Counted from the stretch's first letter, positions 1 through 6,390 are shown. The stretch is DNA of 11,140 bases from Candidatus Gottesmanbacteria bacterium (GCA_016199185.1 JACQHE010000056.1:1-11140); one strand, 5' to 3'. A program made the numbers and translations. Notes: a model not told the origin generated them from the letters alone.

Positions 1-109
1 CACCAATCATGAGCTGGAGCCCGGTATTGCCCTGTGTCCCCAAGAACATTGCGGTTCCGCCGGTAAGAATGAGCAGTAAAACAATAAAATGCAGGACATG
101 CGCTTTCAT
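1..109 (-). CDS. Small membrane protein, N-terminal part only (runs off the window)
   Basis: An ATG at 109-107 opens 36 codons that stay open to base 1, so only the N-terminus is visible. The translation begins MKAHVLHFIVLLLILTGG and continues through TAMFLGTQGNTGLQLMIG. Residues 5-22 form a hydrophobic segment, and the second hydrophobic stretch starting near residue 30 is probably another membrane segment cut by the window edge. It starts 4 bases after the stop of the CAP-domain gene, so the two are almost certainly cotranscribed. I recall similar short two-helix membrane proteins from Microgenomates genomes, but that is memory and not a search. Function unknown. Confidence 0.6.
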   Translation of the reverse strand, partial: MKAHVLHFIVLLLILTGGTAMFLGTQGNTGLQLMIG

Positions 110-113
110 ATAT

Positions 114-989
114 TTATAGAATGCTTCCTCGGACTGCTACCTGCAAAAGAAGCAGTAAAATGGCAAAAAATACGAAATGTCCGGCGCTATGACCGGATAC
201 TCGGATAATCTTCTTCTTGTACACATACCAACCATCGAGGGCGACCACAAACAGGATGAGGCCGGCAAACGCCATCGTAACCTGCTTGGATACCTTGGAT
301 ATGTCCACAATGGGCCGCACAAGCACATCAGTCAATCCCAGAGTGGGCGCTTGGGCAAGTGTCGTCGGCGCCGTGGCTGCTGCCGTTGGAGTAAGGACGG
401 TGGGCTTGATCTGATAGGCGATCTTGCTGTCGCCCGCGCCGAACATCTGGACTACCAGCGTGGTTTCCTCGCCACCTAATACACCGTTGACCACAGCAAA
501 TCCGATGTCTTTGTAATCTCCCCGCATAATGTTTTCCCGGTGGGTGGATGAGGCCATCCATGCATCTACGACCCCGTTACTTACCGAAAAGTTCTTGGCA
601 AGGTTTTCTCCTGCCACGCCGTAGCGATACCCTGCTGCCGTGATAAACTCCCACGGCGTTTTGCCGTCCGGGGCGTTATGAGCCCAATACCCCTTGGCAA
701 ACATATCCTGCGCCTTCAGCGCTGCGGCACGCGAGAGGCGCTGATCTAATACGAGCGCCCCGAGTCCTCCCTCCGCACGTTTCGCGTTGATGGCAGAAAA
801 AAGCTGCTCTACGCGAATGTCTGTGGCAAACCCCAACACATCGGGAAACTGTGCATGCCCAAGCGAAAGAAGCAATCGGAAGAGCACAAAGGCGAGGAGG
901 TACACAAACATCGCATCCACGTGGAGCACCCGTGCGTGATGATTATTGGTCTGATGCGGGACAAACAGGTGGCGAAGCGCATTGCCCAT
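114..989 (-). CDS. CAP-domain (SCP/PR-1 / YkwD-like) membrane protein
   Basis: A 291-residue protein with a CAP domain at about residues 58-187. The hallmark residues are visible: H104 in YWAHNAPDG, E128 in GVAGENL, and H150 in the SSTHRENIM motif. Bacterial CAP proteins are secreted or surface proteins with varied and mostly unknown biochemical roles. A hydrophobic segment at 27-44 can act as signal anchor, a Pro/Thr/Ala-rich linker spans about 196-216, and two more membrane segments lie at about 238-257 and 270-288. The CAP domain is therefore probably outside the cell, held by membrane segments on both sides. The start at 989 is the first possible one, since an in-frame TAG lies at 998-996. 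The N-terminus HLFVPHQTNNHHARVLH is polar and His-rich; a start at M27 would remove it, but I recall similar motifs in CPR homologues and keep the long form. No clear Shine-Dalgarno site. It lies 30 bases after tsaC-tsaB. Confidence 0.85.
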   Translation of the reverse strand: MGNALRHLFVPHQTNNHHARVLHVDAMFVYLLAFVLFRLLLSLGHAQFPDVLGFATDIRVEQLFSAINAKRAEGGLGALVLDQRLSRAAALKAQDMFAKGYWAHNAPDGKTPWEFITAAGYRYGVAGENLAKNFSVSNGVVDAWMASSTHRENIMRGDYKDIGFAVVNGVLGGEETTLVVQMFGAGDSKIAYQIKPTVLTPTAAATAPTTLAQAPTLGLTDVLVRPIVDISKVSKQVTMAFAGLILFVVALDGWYVYKKKIIRVSGHSAGHFVFFAILLLLLQVAVRGSIL

Positions 990-1019
990 ATGGTTCTATC
1001 ATAGCAACCTCAGGGAAAA

Positions 1020-1931
1020 TTACCACCGGTCACCTTCGTATACTGGGGTGACGCTTTGCCCAACTGGCAACCCATTGACCGACACGCCAAGAAGCTCGCC
1101 TAACATATTAGCAATCGCAATCCCGACCCGAAGCCCGGTGTAGGAACCCGGGCCGGTGTTGACCTGAATTGCCGCTACATCATCAAGCGTAAACTCATGT
1201 TTCATAAGAAGTTCCTCTATCATCGGTAATACTCCCTGTGCTTTGGTATGGGACACAGGTTTTTTAAGCTCGTGACATTGCCCACCACGAGTTTCCAATG
1301 CGACACGGATCGCCTCCGATCCCGAAGAATCAATGACTATGGATATGTCCCTAAGAACGACTGAACCCTGCCGTACTATCCGATAGAGACGTACGCTGCA
1401 ATCAACAACTGTTGAAGCCTCTCCTATGGAGCACACTCCTGGAACTACGAAATCAACGAGTTTGACGAGCTGCGGATCCAGATCTTCAAATCGGTAGGGG
1501 GTGGGGTGGCCGTGGAAGTTAGCCGATGGTCCGAGTATCGGTACGCCGACTCCACGGATGAGTGCCAAAGTGGTTTCGTGGTTAGGCATCCGTAAACCAA
1601 TTGTTTCCCCGCCGCCGCGGATAGGGGAGTACACGAAATCTTTTTTACACCGCGCGATGATGGTCAACGCCCCGGGCCAATATGTTTTCATGAGATGTCG
1701 TACAATCTCTGGAGTATCGAGATAGTAGGCGAGAGCCATCGATTCTGATGACACCAATACCGGTGTCGCTTGTGTGAGAGGCCGCCTACGTATTGCAAAT
1801 AACCGATCCACGGCCTTCTGGTCATCCATCCGGCACCCTATGCCGAATGCCGTATCCGTGGGGTAAATGACGATGCCGCCGCTTATCAGTGCATCAATTG
1901 CTCCCTGTATCACCCGATCTTTTCCTACCAT
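1020..1931 (-). CDS. TsaC-TsaB fusion: L-threonylcarbamoyladenylate synthase joined to truncated TsaB
   Basis: A 303-residue protein with two t6A-pathway domains. Residues 1-194 are a TsaC/Sua5 YrdC-type domain: VIYPTDTAFGIG (21-32), YWPGALTII (84-92), IGLRMPNHE (111-119), GPSAN (134-138) and EASTVVD (171-177). TsaC makes threonylcarbamoyl-AMP from threonine, bicarbonate and ATP. Residues about 195-303 match the N-terminal lobe of TsaB: ISIVIDSSG (197-204 region), a His near 228, and the GPGSYTGLRVG signature (260-270). TsaB partners TsaD in transferring the threonylcarbamoyl group to A37 of ANN-decoding tRNAs. Typical TsaB is about 200-230 residues; here the C-terminal lobe is missing and the protein ends at 303 with a normal stop. 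The start is fixed by an in-frame TAA at 1940-1938, nine bases upstream. tsaE lies upstream on the same strand, across a palindromic repeat. The family calls are firm; the functional effect of the fusion is inference. Confidence 0.9.
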   Translation of the reverse strand: MVGKDRVIQGAIDALISGGIVIYPTDTAFGIGCRMDDQKAVDRLFAIRRRPLTQATPVLVSSESMALAYYLDTPEIVRHLMKTYWPGALTIIARCKKDFVYSPIRGGGETIGLRMPNHETTLALIRGVGVPILGPSANFHGHPTPYRFEDLDPQLVKLVDFVVPGVCSIGEASTVVDCSVRLYRIVRQGSVVLRDISIVIDSSGSEAIRVALETRGGQCHELKKPVSHTKAQGVLPMIEELLMKHEFTLDDVAAIQVNTGPGSYTGLRVGIAIANMLGELLGVSVNGLPVGQSVTPVYEGDRW

Positions 1932-1952
1932 AACCTGTTACTCACCCAGCCT

Positions 1953-2021
1953 GTCATCCTCGGGCTTGACCCGAGGATCCAGCTCAAAATAAAACTGGAT
2001 TCCCGCTTTCGCGGGAATGAC
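1953..2021. repeat. Paired palindromic repeat element (two inverted units)
   Basis: Two hairpin units face each other in the 108-base gap between tsaE and tsaC-tsaB. Unit 1 (1953-1982) begins GTCAT, ends CCAG, and folds with a perfect 9-bp stem ATCCTCGGG/CCCGAGGAT around a 5-base loop. Unit 2 (1995-2021) begins CTGG, ends ATGAC, and folds with an 8-bp stem ATTCCCGC/GCGGGAAT around a 4-base loop. The outer ends also pair (GTCAT with ATGAC, CCAG with CTGG), making one large nested dyad around the spacer CTCAAAATAAAA. A third unit with the same ends lies at 4769-4796. The GTCATYC...GGATCCAG design resembles dispersed REP-like palindromes known in several bacterial genomes. It may act as a small mobile repeat, a transcript-processing site or a terminator. 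Confidence 0.8.
1986..2018 (-). terminator. Possible weak intrinsic terminator downstream of tsaE
   Basis: On the minus strand the GC-rich hairpin of repeat unit 2 (2018-1999) is followed after four bases (CCAG) by TTTTATTTT (1994-1986). This resembles a rho-independent terminator, but the T tract is offset and broken by an A, so readthrough into tsaC-tsaB is likely. If it works, tsaC-tsaB would need its own promoter, and none is evident in the 40 bases before its start. Confidence 0.3.
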
Positions 2022-2039
2022 AACACAGGAAGTTCCCTC

Positions 2040-2492
2040 TTAGTTCATCCGCTGTATTGATATCTGGTGGCTCCCATTCTCTAGTGTTATAAACCGCACG
2101 TCAATGCGTTCATTAGGCAATAAGTTCCCCATTTTTTCCGCCCATTCGACCAGAACGACCGAATCCAGATCCGCAAGAATTTCCGAGAGGCCAAGTCCGG
2201 GAAGCTCGTTTTCACTCTCAACGCGGTAGAGATCAATGTGATACAAGAATCCAGGGCTTTGAGGAATTGGGTAACGTCGTACAATGATGAAAGAGGGAGA
2301 GAGCAGGCGAGAGGTAATCCCAAATGTTTTGGCAAATCCTTGGACAAACGTCGTCTTCCCGCTCCCCAATTCCCCATACAAGCAAACGAGCGCTCTTGAC
2401 TCTACACTCTTGACTAAATAATTTCCCAGCTCTTCGCCCAATCGCGCAGTTTCCTGGGGGCTCGCGGTAGTAAATTGTTGATTGAAATCCAT
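2040..2492 (-). CDS. tsaE: tRNA threonylcarbamoyladenosine biosynthesis ATPase TsaE
   Basis: A 150-residue TsaE, the usual family length. It is a P-loop ATPase that regenerates the TsaB-TsaD complex during t6A synthesis in the cytoplasm. Visible motifs are the N-terminal SPQETARLGEELG helix (11-23), Walker A GELGSGKTT (40-48), SPSFIIVRRY (65-74), HIDLYR (85-90) and VVLVEWAEKMG (112-122). In the SPSF motif, the position after SPS/T-F carries Ile where many relatives have other hydrophobics; this is minor. The ATG at 2492 is the only Met before residue 121 and is needed for the normal N-terminal helix, so the reading frame genuinely overlaps the end of the VanZ-like gene by 79 bases. A GGAG lies about 12 bases upstream of the start, farther than ideal. 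The palindromic repeat follows its stop. Confidence 0.95.
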   Translation of the reverse strand: MDFNQQFTTASPQETARLGEELGNYLVKSVESRALVCLYGELGSGKTTFVQGFAKTFGITSRLLSPSFIIVRRYPIPQSPGFLYHIDLYRVESENELPGLGLSEILADLDSVVLVEWAEKMGNLLPNERIDVRFITLENGSHQISIQRMN

Positions 2493-2803
2493 GCTAAAGT
2501 AGCTCCAATAGCGTCAATTATAACATCACGGGTCCTCCCCTCCCGCGTCGGGACGAACAGTTGATGAATCTCATCGGTCACCGCATACAAGAGAGTCAAT
2601 AAAAATGCAACCGTAATATTCCTTCTTCCGACGGCACGAACATAAAGAATAAACAGTATGGCATATTCTATGACATGGAGGGTTTTGAAAAATAGAAAGT
2701 TAATAAGCTGTGTATCGGATACCTGCATGCTCTCGCGACCGGAGAAAAGAAAAATAACGATCATCCACGCGATCGGAGGAGACCAAGAACGAAGAAATTT
2801 CAT
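2414..2803 (-). CDS. VanZ-like family integral membrane protein
   Basis: A 129-residue protein with the VanZ-like pattern: an N-terminal helix with W and S residues (SPPIAWMIVIFLFSGRES, 8-25), the helix with KTLHVIEYAILFIL (40-53), a third helix around 63-76, and YAVTDEIHQLFVPTREGR (73-90) followed by DVIIDAIGATLAWI (93-106). The TDEIHQ..VP.R and D..iDaiGa segments are the most diagnostic. About four membrane segments are predicted by eye. The family is named after a teicoplanin-resistance protein, but most members are housekeeping membrane proteins of unknown role, so resistance should not be inferred. Its start overlaps the stop of the stalked surface protein by ATGA. The last 26 codons lie inside tsaE in another frame. 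Confidence 0.85.
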   Translation of the reverse strand: MKFLRSWSPPIAWMIVIFLFSGRESMQVSDTQLINFLFFKTLHVIEYAILFILYVRAVGRRNITVAFLLTLLYAVTDEIHQLFVPTREGRTRDVIIDAIGATLAWISINNLLPRAPRKLRDWAKSWEII

Positions 2804-3615
2804 TTGTCTAGTATATCAGACGCGTATTTCTCGCGGGCGATCTTCCAGGTGTAGAAACCGGCGAGGATCGCGCAACCGGTCGCAACGAGAAGAAACGAAA
2901 TAACCATCGGTCTCCAGGAATTATTTTGGGTAAAGGAACTTGGAGATGACGTTTTAGTCTCAACAGACTCTCCCAATACCATTGGTGTCGCCTCCGGCGT
3001 TTCCGTCGGAGTAGGTTGGGATGTGGGAGTAGGAGTAGAAGTTAGTGTCGGAGTCTTGGTGGGGGTGGGTGTTGGTGACTTTGTTGGGGCAGGTGTAGGA
3101 GTTGGCGCTGCTGTTGGTTGCGGAGTGGGAGTGGGGGTTTGCGGAAGTGCAGTTATCAAATTAACCGTTGCTGCTGCTTCACCGGCGTAGCTACTGCTCC
3201 CGCCGGTAAAACGTCGCACCTTCAAATCATGTGTGCCAGGGCCCTTATAGTTGGGATCATCAGCTTTATACTGAATCTTCAGTTGACCAGACCAACTCGC
3301 ATCAACGATATCAATCGCAGGAAAATTTTCCGTTATGAATTCTTTTTCTGGTTTACTTACATATTCTATCCATACTCCTTTATTATTTTGCGTCTCACCA
3401 AAATAATAACTGCTCTCTACTGAACGCAAAACCCCCTGAAGATAACATTTAGCGCTGGGACAATTGGAAGAACTAACGCCACTCAGTGATACATCGACCG
3501 TGATCTGTTGACCGCTTATCTGCGGATTGCCCACAGTAAACTCAATTGCATACACCGAAAATGGAAGGGAAAAAGCGAAAATGCTGGGCAGCAGGAAAAC
3601 GAGGAACCGCCGCAT
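2800..3615 (-). CDS. Secreted, membrane-anchored surface protein with Pro/Thr-rich stalk
   Basis: A 271-residue protein of unknown function. A signal peptide covers residues 1-23 (MRRFLVFLLPSIFAFSLPFS, cleavage after VYA). A globular, probably beta-rich region follows (24-157), with two cysteines (C52, C57 in SNCPSAKCYLQG) that could form a disulfide outside the cell, and aromatic-rich strands such as NNKGVWIEYVS (78-88) and YKGPGTHDLKVRRFTG (123-138). Residues 158-211 are a Pro/Thr stalk, then comes a membrane helix at about 236-256 with a short positive cytoplasmic tail. This is the layout of a surface protein projected away from the membrane. It sits 10 bases after the M23 peptidase gene and overlaps the VanZ-like start by ATGA. 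I recall similar N-terminal domains in Microgenomates proteins but know of no assigned function. Confidence 0.8.
   Translation of the reverse strand: MRRFLVFLLPSIFAFSLPFSVYAIEFTVGNPQISGQQITVDVSLSGVSSSNCPSAKCYLQGVLRSVESSYYFGETQNNKGVWIEYVSKPEKEFITENFPAIDIVDASWSGQLKIQYKADDPNYKGPGTHDLKVRRFTGGSSSYAGEAAATVNLITALPQTPTPTPQPTAAPTPTPAPTKSPTPTPTKTPTLTSTPTPTSQPTPTETPEATPMVLGESVETKTSSPSSFTQNNSWRPMVISFLLVATGCAILAGFYTWKIAREKYASDILDK
2983..3144 (-). repeat. Pro/Thr low-complexity coding repeat (stalk)
   Basis: Residues 158-211 of the surface protein are almost wholly Pro, Thr, Ala and Ser in TPTP-type runs. At the DNA level this is a degenerate, GT-rich stretch when read on the plus strand. It is coding low complexity and not an array with spacers. 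Such tracts often change length by slippage and could vary between strains. Confidence 0.85.
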
Positions 3616-3625
3616 AGCCCCAATA

Positions 3626-4747
3626 CTACTGCACGTGGAGATAAAAACTCAAGACCCCGTCGCCGTGATCGATATACTTGATCTTGATGATACTGCCGCT
3701 TCCACAGGGCTGGCTACTGGAGTAGAGCTCCCCATCGCGCGGCGTGCGGATGATATTGCTACCGGTTGACACCATGTCGTACCCCGTATGGATGCCTCCG
3801 GAGTATTGGTAGCGCCAGGAGTACGGCGTATTGCCGTAATACTGCGTAAGCCTGATGGTGTCTTCAAGCGGCCAATCCCAACTCCCCCCACCCACCGTCC
3901 TGTCCCCGCCATTTTGTTCATCCTTTATGTTCTTGGAAGATAAATATCCGCCCGGATCCACCCATGTGCCTCCTTTTCTAATTTCAAAATGCAGATGTGG
4001 CCCGGTTGAGCAACCCGGGTAGCCCGAGTTGCCCACCACAGCAATCGGGTCTCCTTTTTTCACCGGACCGATCTTGACGGACTCAATAAGCGCGCGGTCT
4101 AATGCCTGTTTTTCCGCCAATGCCTGGGCAAGAAGTTTTTGATACACTGTCTCGCTGTTTTTGGTCTGTTCCAGCAGTACTTGTTTTTCTTTCTTTTGAC
4201 GGGCAAGGGAGGCACTTTCCTGCTCCAGTTGTTTTTTGAGTTTTTCCTGCGCAAGTTTTTTTTCTTCACGAAGGCCTTTGCGCTCTTCAAAGTTGTTTTG
4301 TGCGGCTTTCAGTTGAAATAAAAGTGCGGCGTCGTGCTCTTGGATAATCGAGATGTACTTGACCCGTGCGACGAAGTCAGAAAACGAGCTGCTCAAAAAA
4401 AGCATGCCGAACTGCGAGGTGCTTTTCCTCTTGTACGACTCCGGGATGCGCCGAAGCACAAGTTCCGTGCGCCTGGTCAGAAGCTCCTCCAACCGCTCTA
4501 TTTCACCTGCTAGCTCGTCGATCTCCGCCGTGAGCTTGGTGATCGCAGCCCGGATGGTGTTGATGCGAAGCGTGGTGAGAGAAATCTGAGAATCTAATAG
4601 ACCTATTTGCTTTGAAAGAGTATTTTCCTCCTGTTGAAGTTCCAAAATCTTCTTTTGCAGTTCTTCAATAGTTTTATCCTGTGCACGCGCGGAGAGGATG
4701 GGAAGAAACAGTAAAAGGAAGAGGATGCCAACCCATAGTCGTTTCAT
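3626..4747 (-). CDS. Coiled-coil M23 peptidase with circularly permuted LytM domain (EnvC/PcsB-like FtsEX partner)
   Basis: A 373-residue secreted protein. The signal peptide is MKRLWVGILFLLLFLPILSA plus RA (1-22). Two long coiled-coil stretches follow (about 24-103 and 135-222), rich in Glu, Lys, Leu and Gln. The M23/LytM zinc-peptidase motifs are all present but in swapped order: GDPIAVVGNSG (232-242) and GPHLHFE (249-255, H251 and H253) come first; a linker (about 270-288) follows; then HTGYD (H320, D324) and HGDGVLSFYLH (361-371, H371) end the protein. In ordinary M23 domains HxxxD precedes HxH. The family cleaves peptidoglycan cross-bridges. Position after ftsEX and the coiled coils suggest control by FtsEX, as for EnvC or PcsB. 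An upstream in-frame ATG at 4759 would add four residues (MQCT); I chose 4747 because it gives a clean signal peptide. Neither start has a good Shine-Dalgarno site. Confidence 0.88.
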   Translation of the reverse strand: MKRLWVGILFLLLFLPILSARAQDKTIEELQKKILELQQEENTLSKQIGLLDSQISLTTLRINTIRAAITKLTAEIDELAGEIERLEELLTRRTELVLRRIPESYKRKSTSQFGMLFLSSSFSDFVARVKYISIIQEHDAALLFQLKAAQNNFEERKGLREEKKLAQEKLKKQLEQESASLARQKKEKQVLLEQTKNSETVYQKLLAQALAEKQALDRALIESVKIGPVKKGDPIAVVGNSGYPGCSTGPHLHFEIRKGGTWVDPGGYLSSKNIKDEQNGGDRTVGGGSWDWPLEDTIRLTQYYGNTPYSWRYQYSGGIHTGYDMVSTGSNIIRTPRDGELYSSSQPCGSGSIIKIKYIDHGDGVLSFYLHVQ

Positions 4748-4768
4748 TGTGCATTGCAAAAATTGACA

Positions 4769-4796
4769 CTGGATCCCGGCTCAAGGCCGGGATGAC
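4769..4796. repeat. Palindromic repeat unit at the ftsX 3' end
   Basis: A third copy of the palindromic unit found at 1953-2021. It begins CTGG, ends ATGAC, and has a perfect 8-bp stem ATCCCGGC/GCCGGGAT around the loop TCAAG. The minus-strand TGA stop of ftsX lies in this loop (4783-4781), so the element encodes the last FtsX residues. The rest occupies most of the short gap to the M23 gene. Confidence 0.8.
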
Positions 4797-5683
4797 AAGT
4801 ACCTCCCCACCGCCACGAGACTGCCGATGCTGCCCAGTAGGAAACCGGTCGCGGAGAGACCGCCGAAAAATGCGAAAACGCCCAGGAGAAACGGGGTTGA
4901 CGTGGGCGCCCCCAGCACTGTTCCTATCGCCGGAATGACGCCTAAAAACGCCAGAAGAAACGGATAGAGCCAGAGCGTGAGTCCCCCGATAATGAGGCTT
5001 GCGACGAACGCACCGAAAAGTCCGTACAGCCCCCCTTCCAGAAGAAACGGCGCGCGGATATACCAGGGTGAGGCGCCCACGAGATTGAGAATCTCCACTT
5101 CCTGCTTCTTAAGGGCAATCTTCATGCCGATGATCGTCATGACGATGAGGATCGAGTCCACGACCAAAAGCCCGGCGAGTGACCCTCCCACCCATCGGAT
5201 GGCATTGGTCCAGGCGATGAGCGTCTCCACCACGTCGCGCTGATACACGACTTCTTCTACTCCCTCCGCATTTTTGATGACCGGCTCCAGATCCGCAAGA
5301 TAATTGGGGTCTGTTGCCGATACCTCAAGGGAAGCCGGGAGAATGTCTGCCGTGACCATCTCAAGAAGCAAGGGATCGTTTTTGTTCTGCTCACGGTAAA
5401 TGGCAAGTGCGTCATCTTTGGAAACATAGGTGATGCTTGCCGTCTTGCCGGTGGCGGTGAGGTCATTTTGGAGCTTGCCGATGAGATCCTGCGTGGTCTT
5501 ATCCTGAAAATACACCGTAATCTGCGGTTTGCCTTCAAAGTATTGGAGGATAAAGTAGGAAGCAGCGCTTGCCAGAAAAAACAGGCCGACCAAAAGAAGG
5601 GTCAACAGCATAGTAAGGATCGCCGCCATGGCTTGGTACGGCGATCGGCGCATGTGCTTCCAGACGGTGCTCATCGAACTCAT
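4781..5683 (-). CDS. ftsX: Cell division protein FtsX (ABC transporter permease-like)
   Basis: A 300-residue FtsX, normal for the family. FtsX anchors the FtsE ATPase at the membrane and transmits its state to an extracellular peptidoglycan hydrolase or activator. Four membrane segments are visible: about 20-46, 163-188, 214-240 and 266-293. An extracellular domain lies between the first two (about 50-155). The diagnostic segment KKQEVEILNLVGASPWYIRAPFLLEG (192-217) is intact. Its ATG overlaps the ftsE TGA in ATGA, and a good Shine-Dalgarno GAGAGGG lies five bases before the start. The C-terminus YLSSRP and the stop are encoded by a palindromic repeat (4769-4796), suggesting the original stop was displaced. 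The M23 gene follows and is its likely partner. Confidence 0.95.
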   Translation of the reverse strand: MSSMSTVWKHMRRSPYQAMAAILTMLLTLLLVGLFFLASAASYFILQYFEGKPQITVYFQDKTTQDLIGKLQNDLTATGKTASITYVSKDDALAIYREQNKNDPLLLEMVTADILPASLEVSATDPNYLADLEPVIKNAEGVEEVVYQRDVVETLIAWTNAIRWVGGSLAGLLVVDSILIVMTIIGMKIALKKQEVEILNLVGASPWYIRAPFLLEGGLYGLFGAFVASLIIGGLTLWLYPFLLAFLGVIPAIGTVLGAPTSTPFLLGVFAFFGGLSATGFLLGSIGSLVAVGRYLSSRP

Positions 5684-6390
5684 GGTTTCCCTCTCAATCT
5701 CCTTGCCTTTTTATGAATGTGATATCTGCCGCGGGCTTCGTCACTGACGATTTCTCCCCGTTCGAGGGTGATCGTGCGTTTCTTGAGATCATTGACAATA
5801 CTTGCGTTGTGCGTCGCCATGATGACCGTGGTGCCGATGTCATTGATCTCCTGAAGGATATCCAGAATTTCCCATGACGTCTCCGGATCCAGGTTGCCGG
5901 TTGGTTCATCGGCCAGAAGCACGCCCGGTCCGCCCACGATGGTGCGGGCGATGCTGGTCCTTTGCATTTCGCCAGCGGAAAGCTGCTGCGGAAACAGATA
6001 TTTTTTGCCTGCTAAACCTACGAGCTCCAAAACTTTATCTACGTCACGGGCTATCTCCCGATCATCTTTGCCTAAAATCTCAAGGGCGAGCGCCACATTT
6101 TCATACACCGTCCGGTCGGCAAGCAGTTTAAAGTCCTGAAATACCACTCCTACGCGACGGCGCAGCAGATGAATCTGGGAAGTGGGAAGGGTGTTGACCT
6201 TCCAGTCGTCAAGCGTAATGTCTCCCTTGGTGGGTAGAGCCTCGCGGGTCAATAGCTTAAGGAATGTGGTCTTGCCCGCGCCCGAGGGTCCGATGAAAAA
6301 AACAAACTCTCCGTCTTGTACGTTCACGGAGACATCGGAAAGCGCGGGGGTTTCCCCATAGAGTTTGGTGACGTGGTCAAATGAAATCAT
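5680..6390 (-). CDS. ftsE: Cell division ATP-binding protein FtsE
   Basis: A 236-residue ABC ATPase. FtsE dimerises under FtsX and its ATP cycle gates septal peptidoglycan hydrolysis. Motifs are Walker A GPSGAGKTT (34-42), Q-loop VVFQDFKLL (82-90, a segment typical of FtsE), signature LSAGEMQR (137-144, where the usual form is LSGGEQQR), Walker B VLLADEPTGNLD (157-168) and the H-loop His at 194 (MATHN). The identification over other ABC ATPases rests on the adjacent ftsX and the FQDFKLL segment. Its ATG overlaps the stop of the upstream membrane protein by ATGA, so translation is probably coupled. A C-terminal basic tail (HIHKKARRLRGKP) is visible. Confidence 0.95.
   Translation of the reverse strand: MISFDHVTKLYGETPALSDVSVNVQDGEFVFFIGPSGAGKTTFLKLLTREALPTKGDITLDDWKVNTLPTSQIHLLRRRVGVVFQDFKLLADRTVYENVALALEILGKDDREIARDVDKVLELVGLAGKKYLFPQQLSAGEMQRTSIARTIVGGPGVLLADEPTGNLDPETSWEILDILQEINDIGTTVIMATHNASIVNDLKKRTITLERGEIVSDEARGRYHIHKKARRLRGKP
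5689..5695 (-). promoter_or_regulatory. Ribosome binding site of ftsX
   Basis: GAGAGGG on the minus strand, five bases before the ftsX ATG and inside the end of ftsE. It is one of the few clear Shine-Dalgarno sites in the window and could let FtsX be made in excess of simple coupling to ftsE. Confidence 0.6.

Noticed and set aside
177..479. 100-codon plus-strand open frame opposite the CAP gene
   Set aside because: Antisense to the C-terminal linker and helices of the CAP protein; no recognisable domain.
1020..1931. C-terminal part considered as the Sua5-specific C-terminal domain
   Set aside because: The GPGSYTGLRVG signature and the IDSSG opening are TsaB features and are not expected in the Sua5 extension.
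2414..2803. Glycopeptide resistance role for the VanZ-like protein
   Set aside because: No van genes are nearby, and the family is widespread in non-resistant bacteria.
2983..3144. Repetitive GT-rich DNA considered as a CRISPR or tandem-repeat array
   Set aside because: There are no equal-length repeats or unique spacers. It encodes the in-frame Pro/Thr stalk.
3626..4747. Out-of-order M23 motifs considered as two broken domains or an assembly error
   Set aside because: Each motif occurs once, the frame is open throughout, and the two ends join into one normal M23 order, which fits permutation better than breakage.
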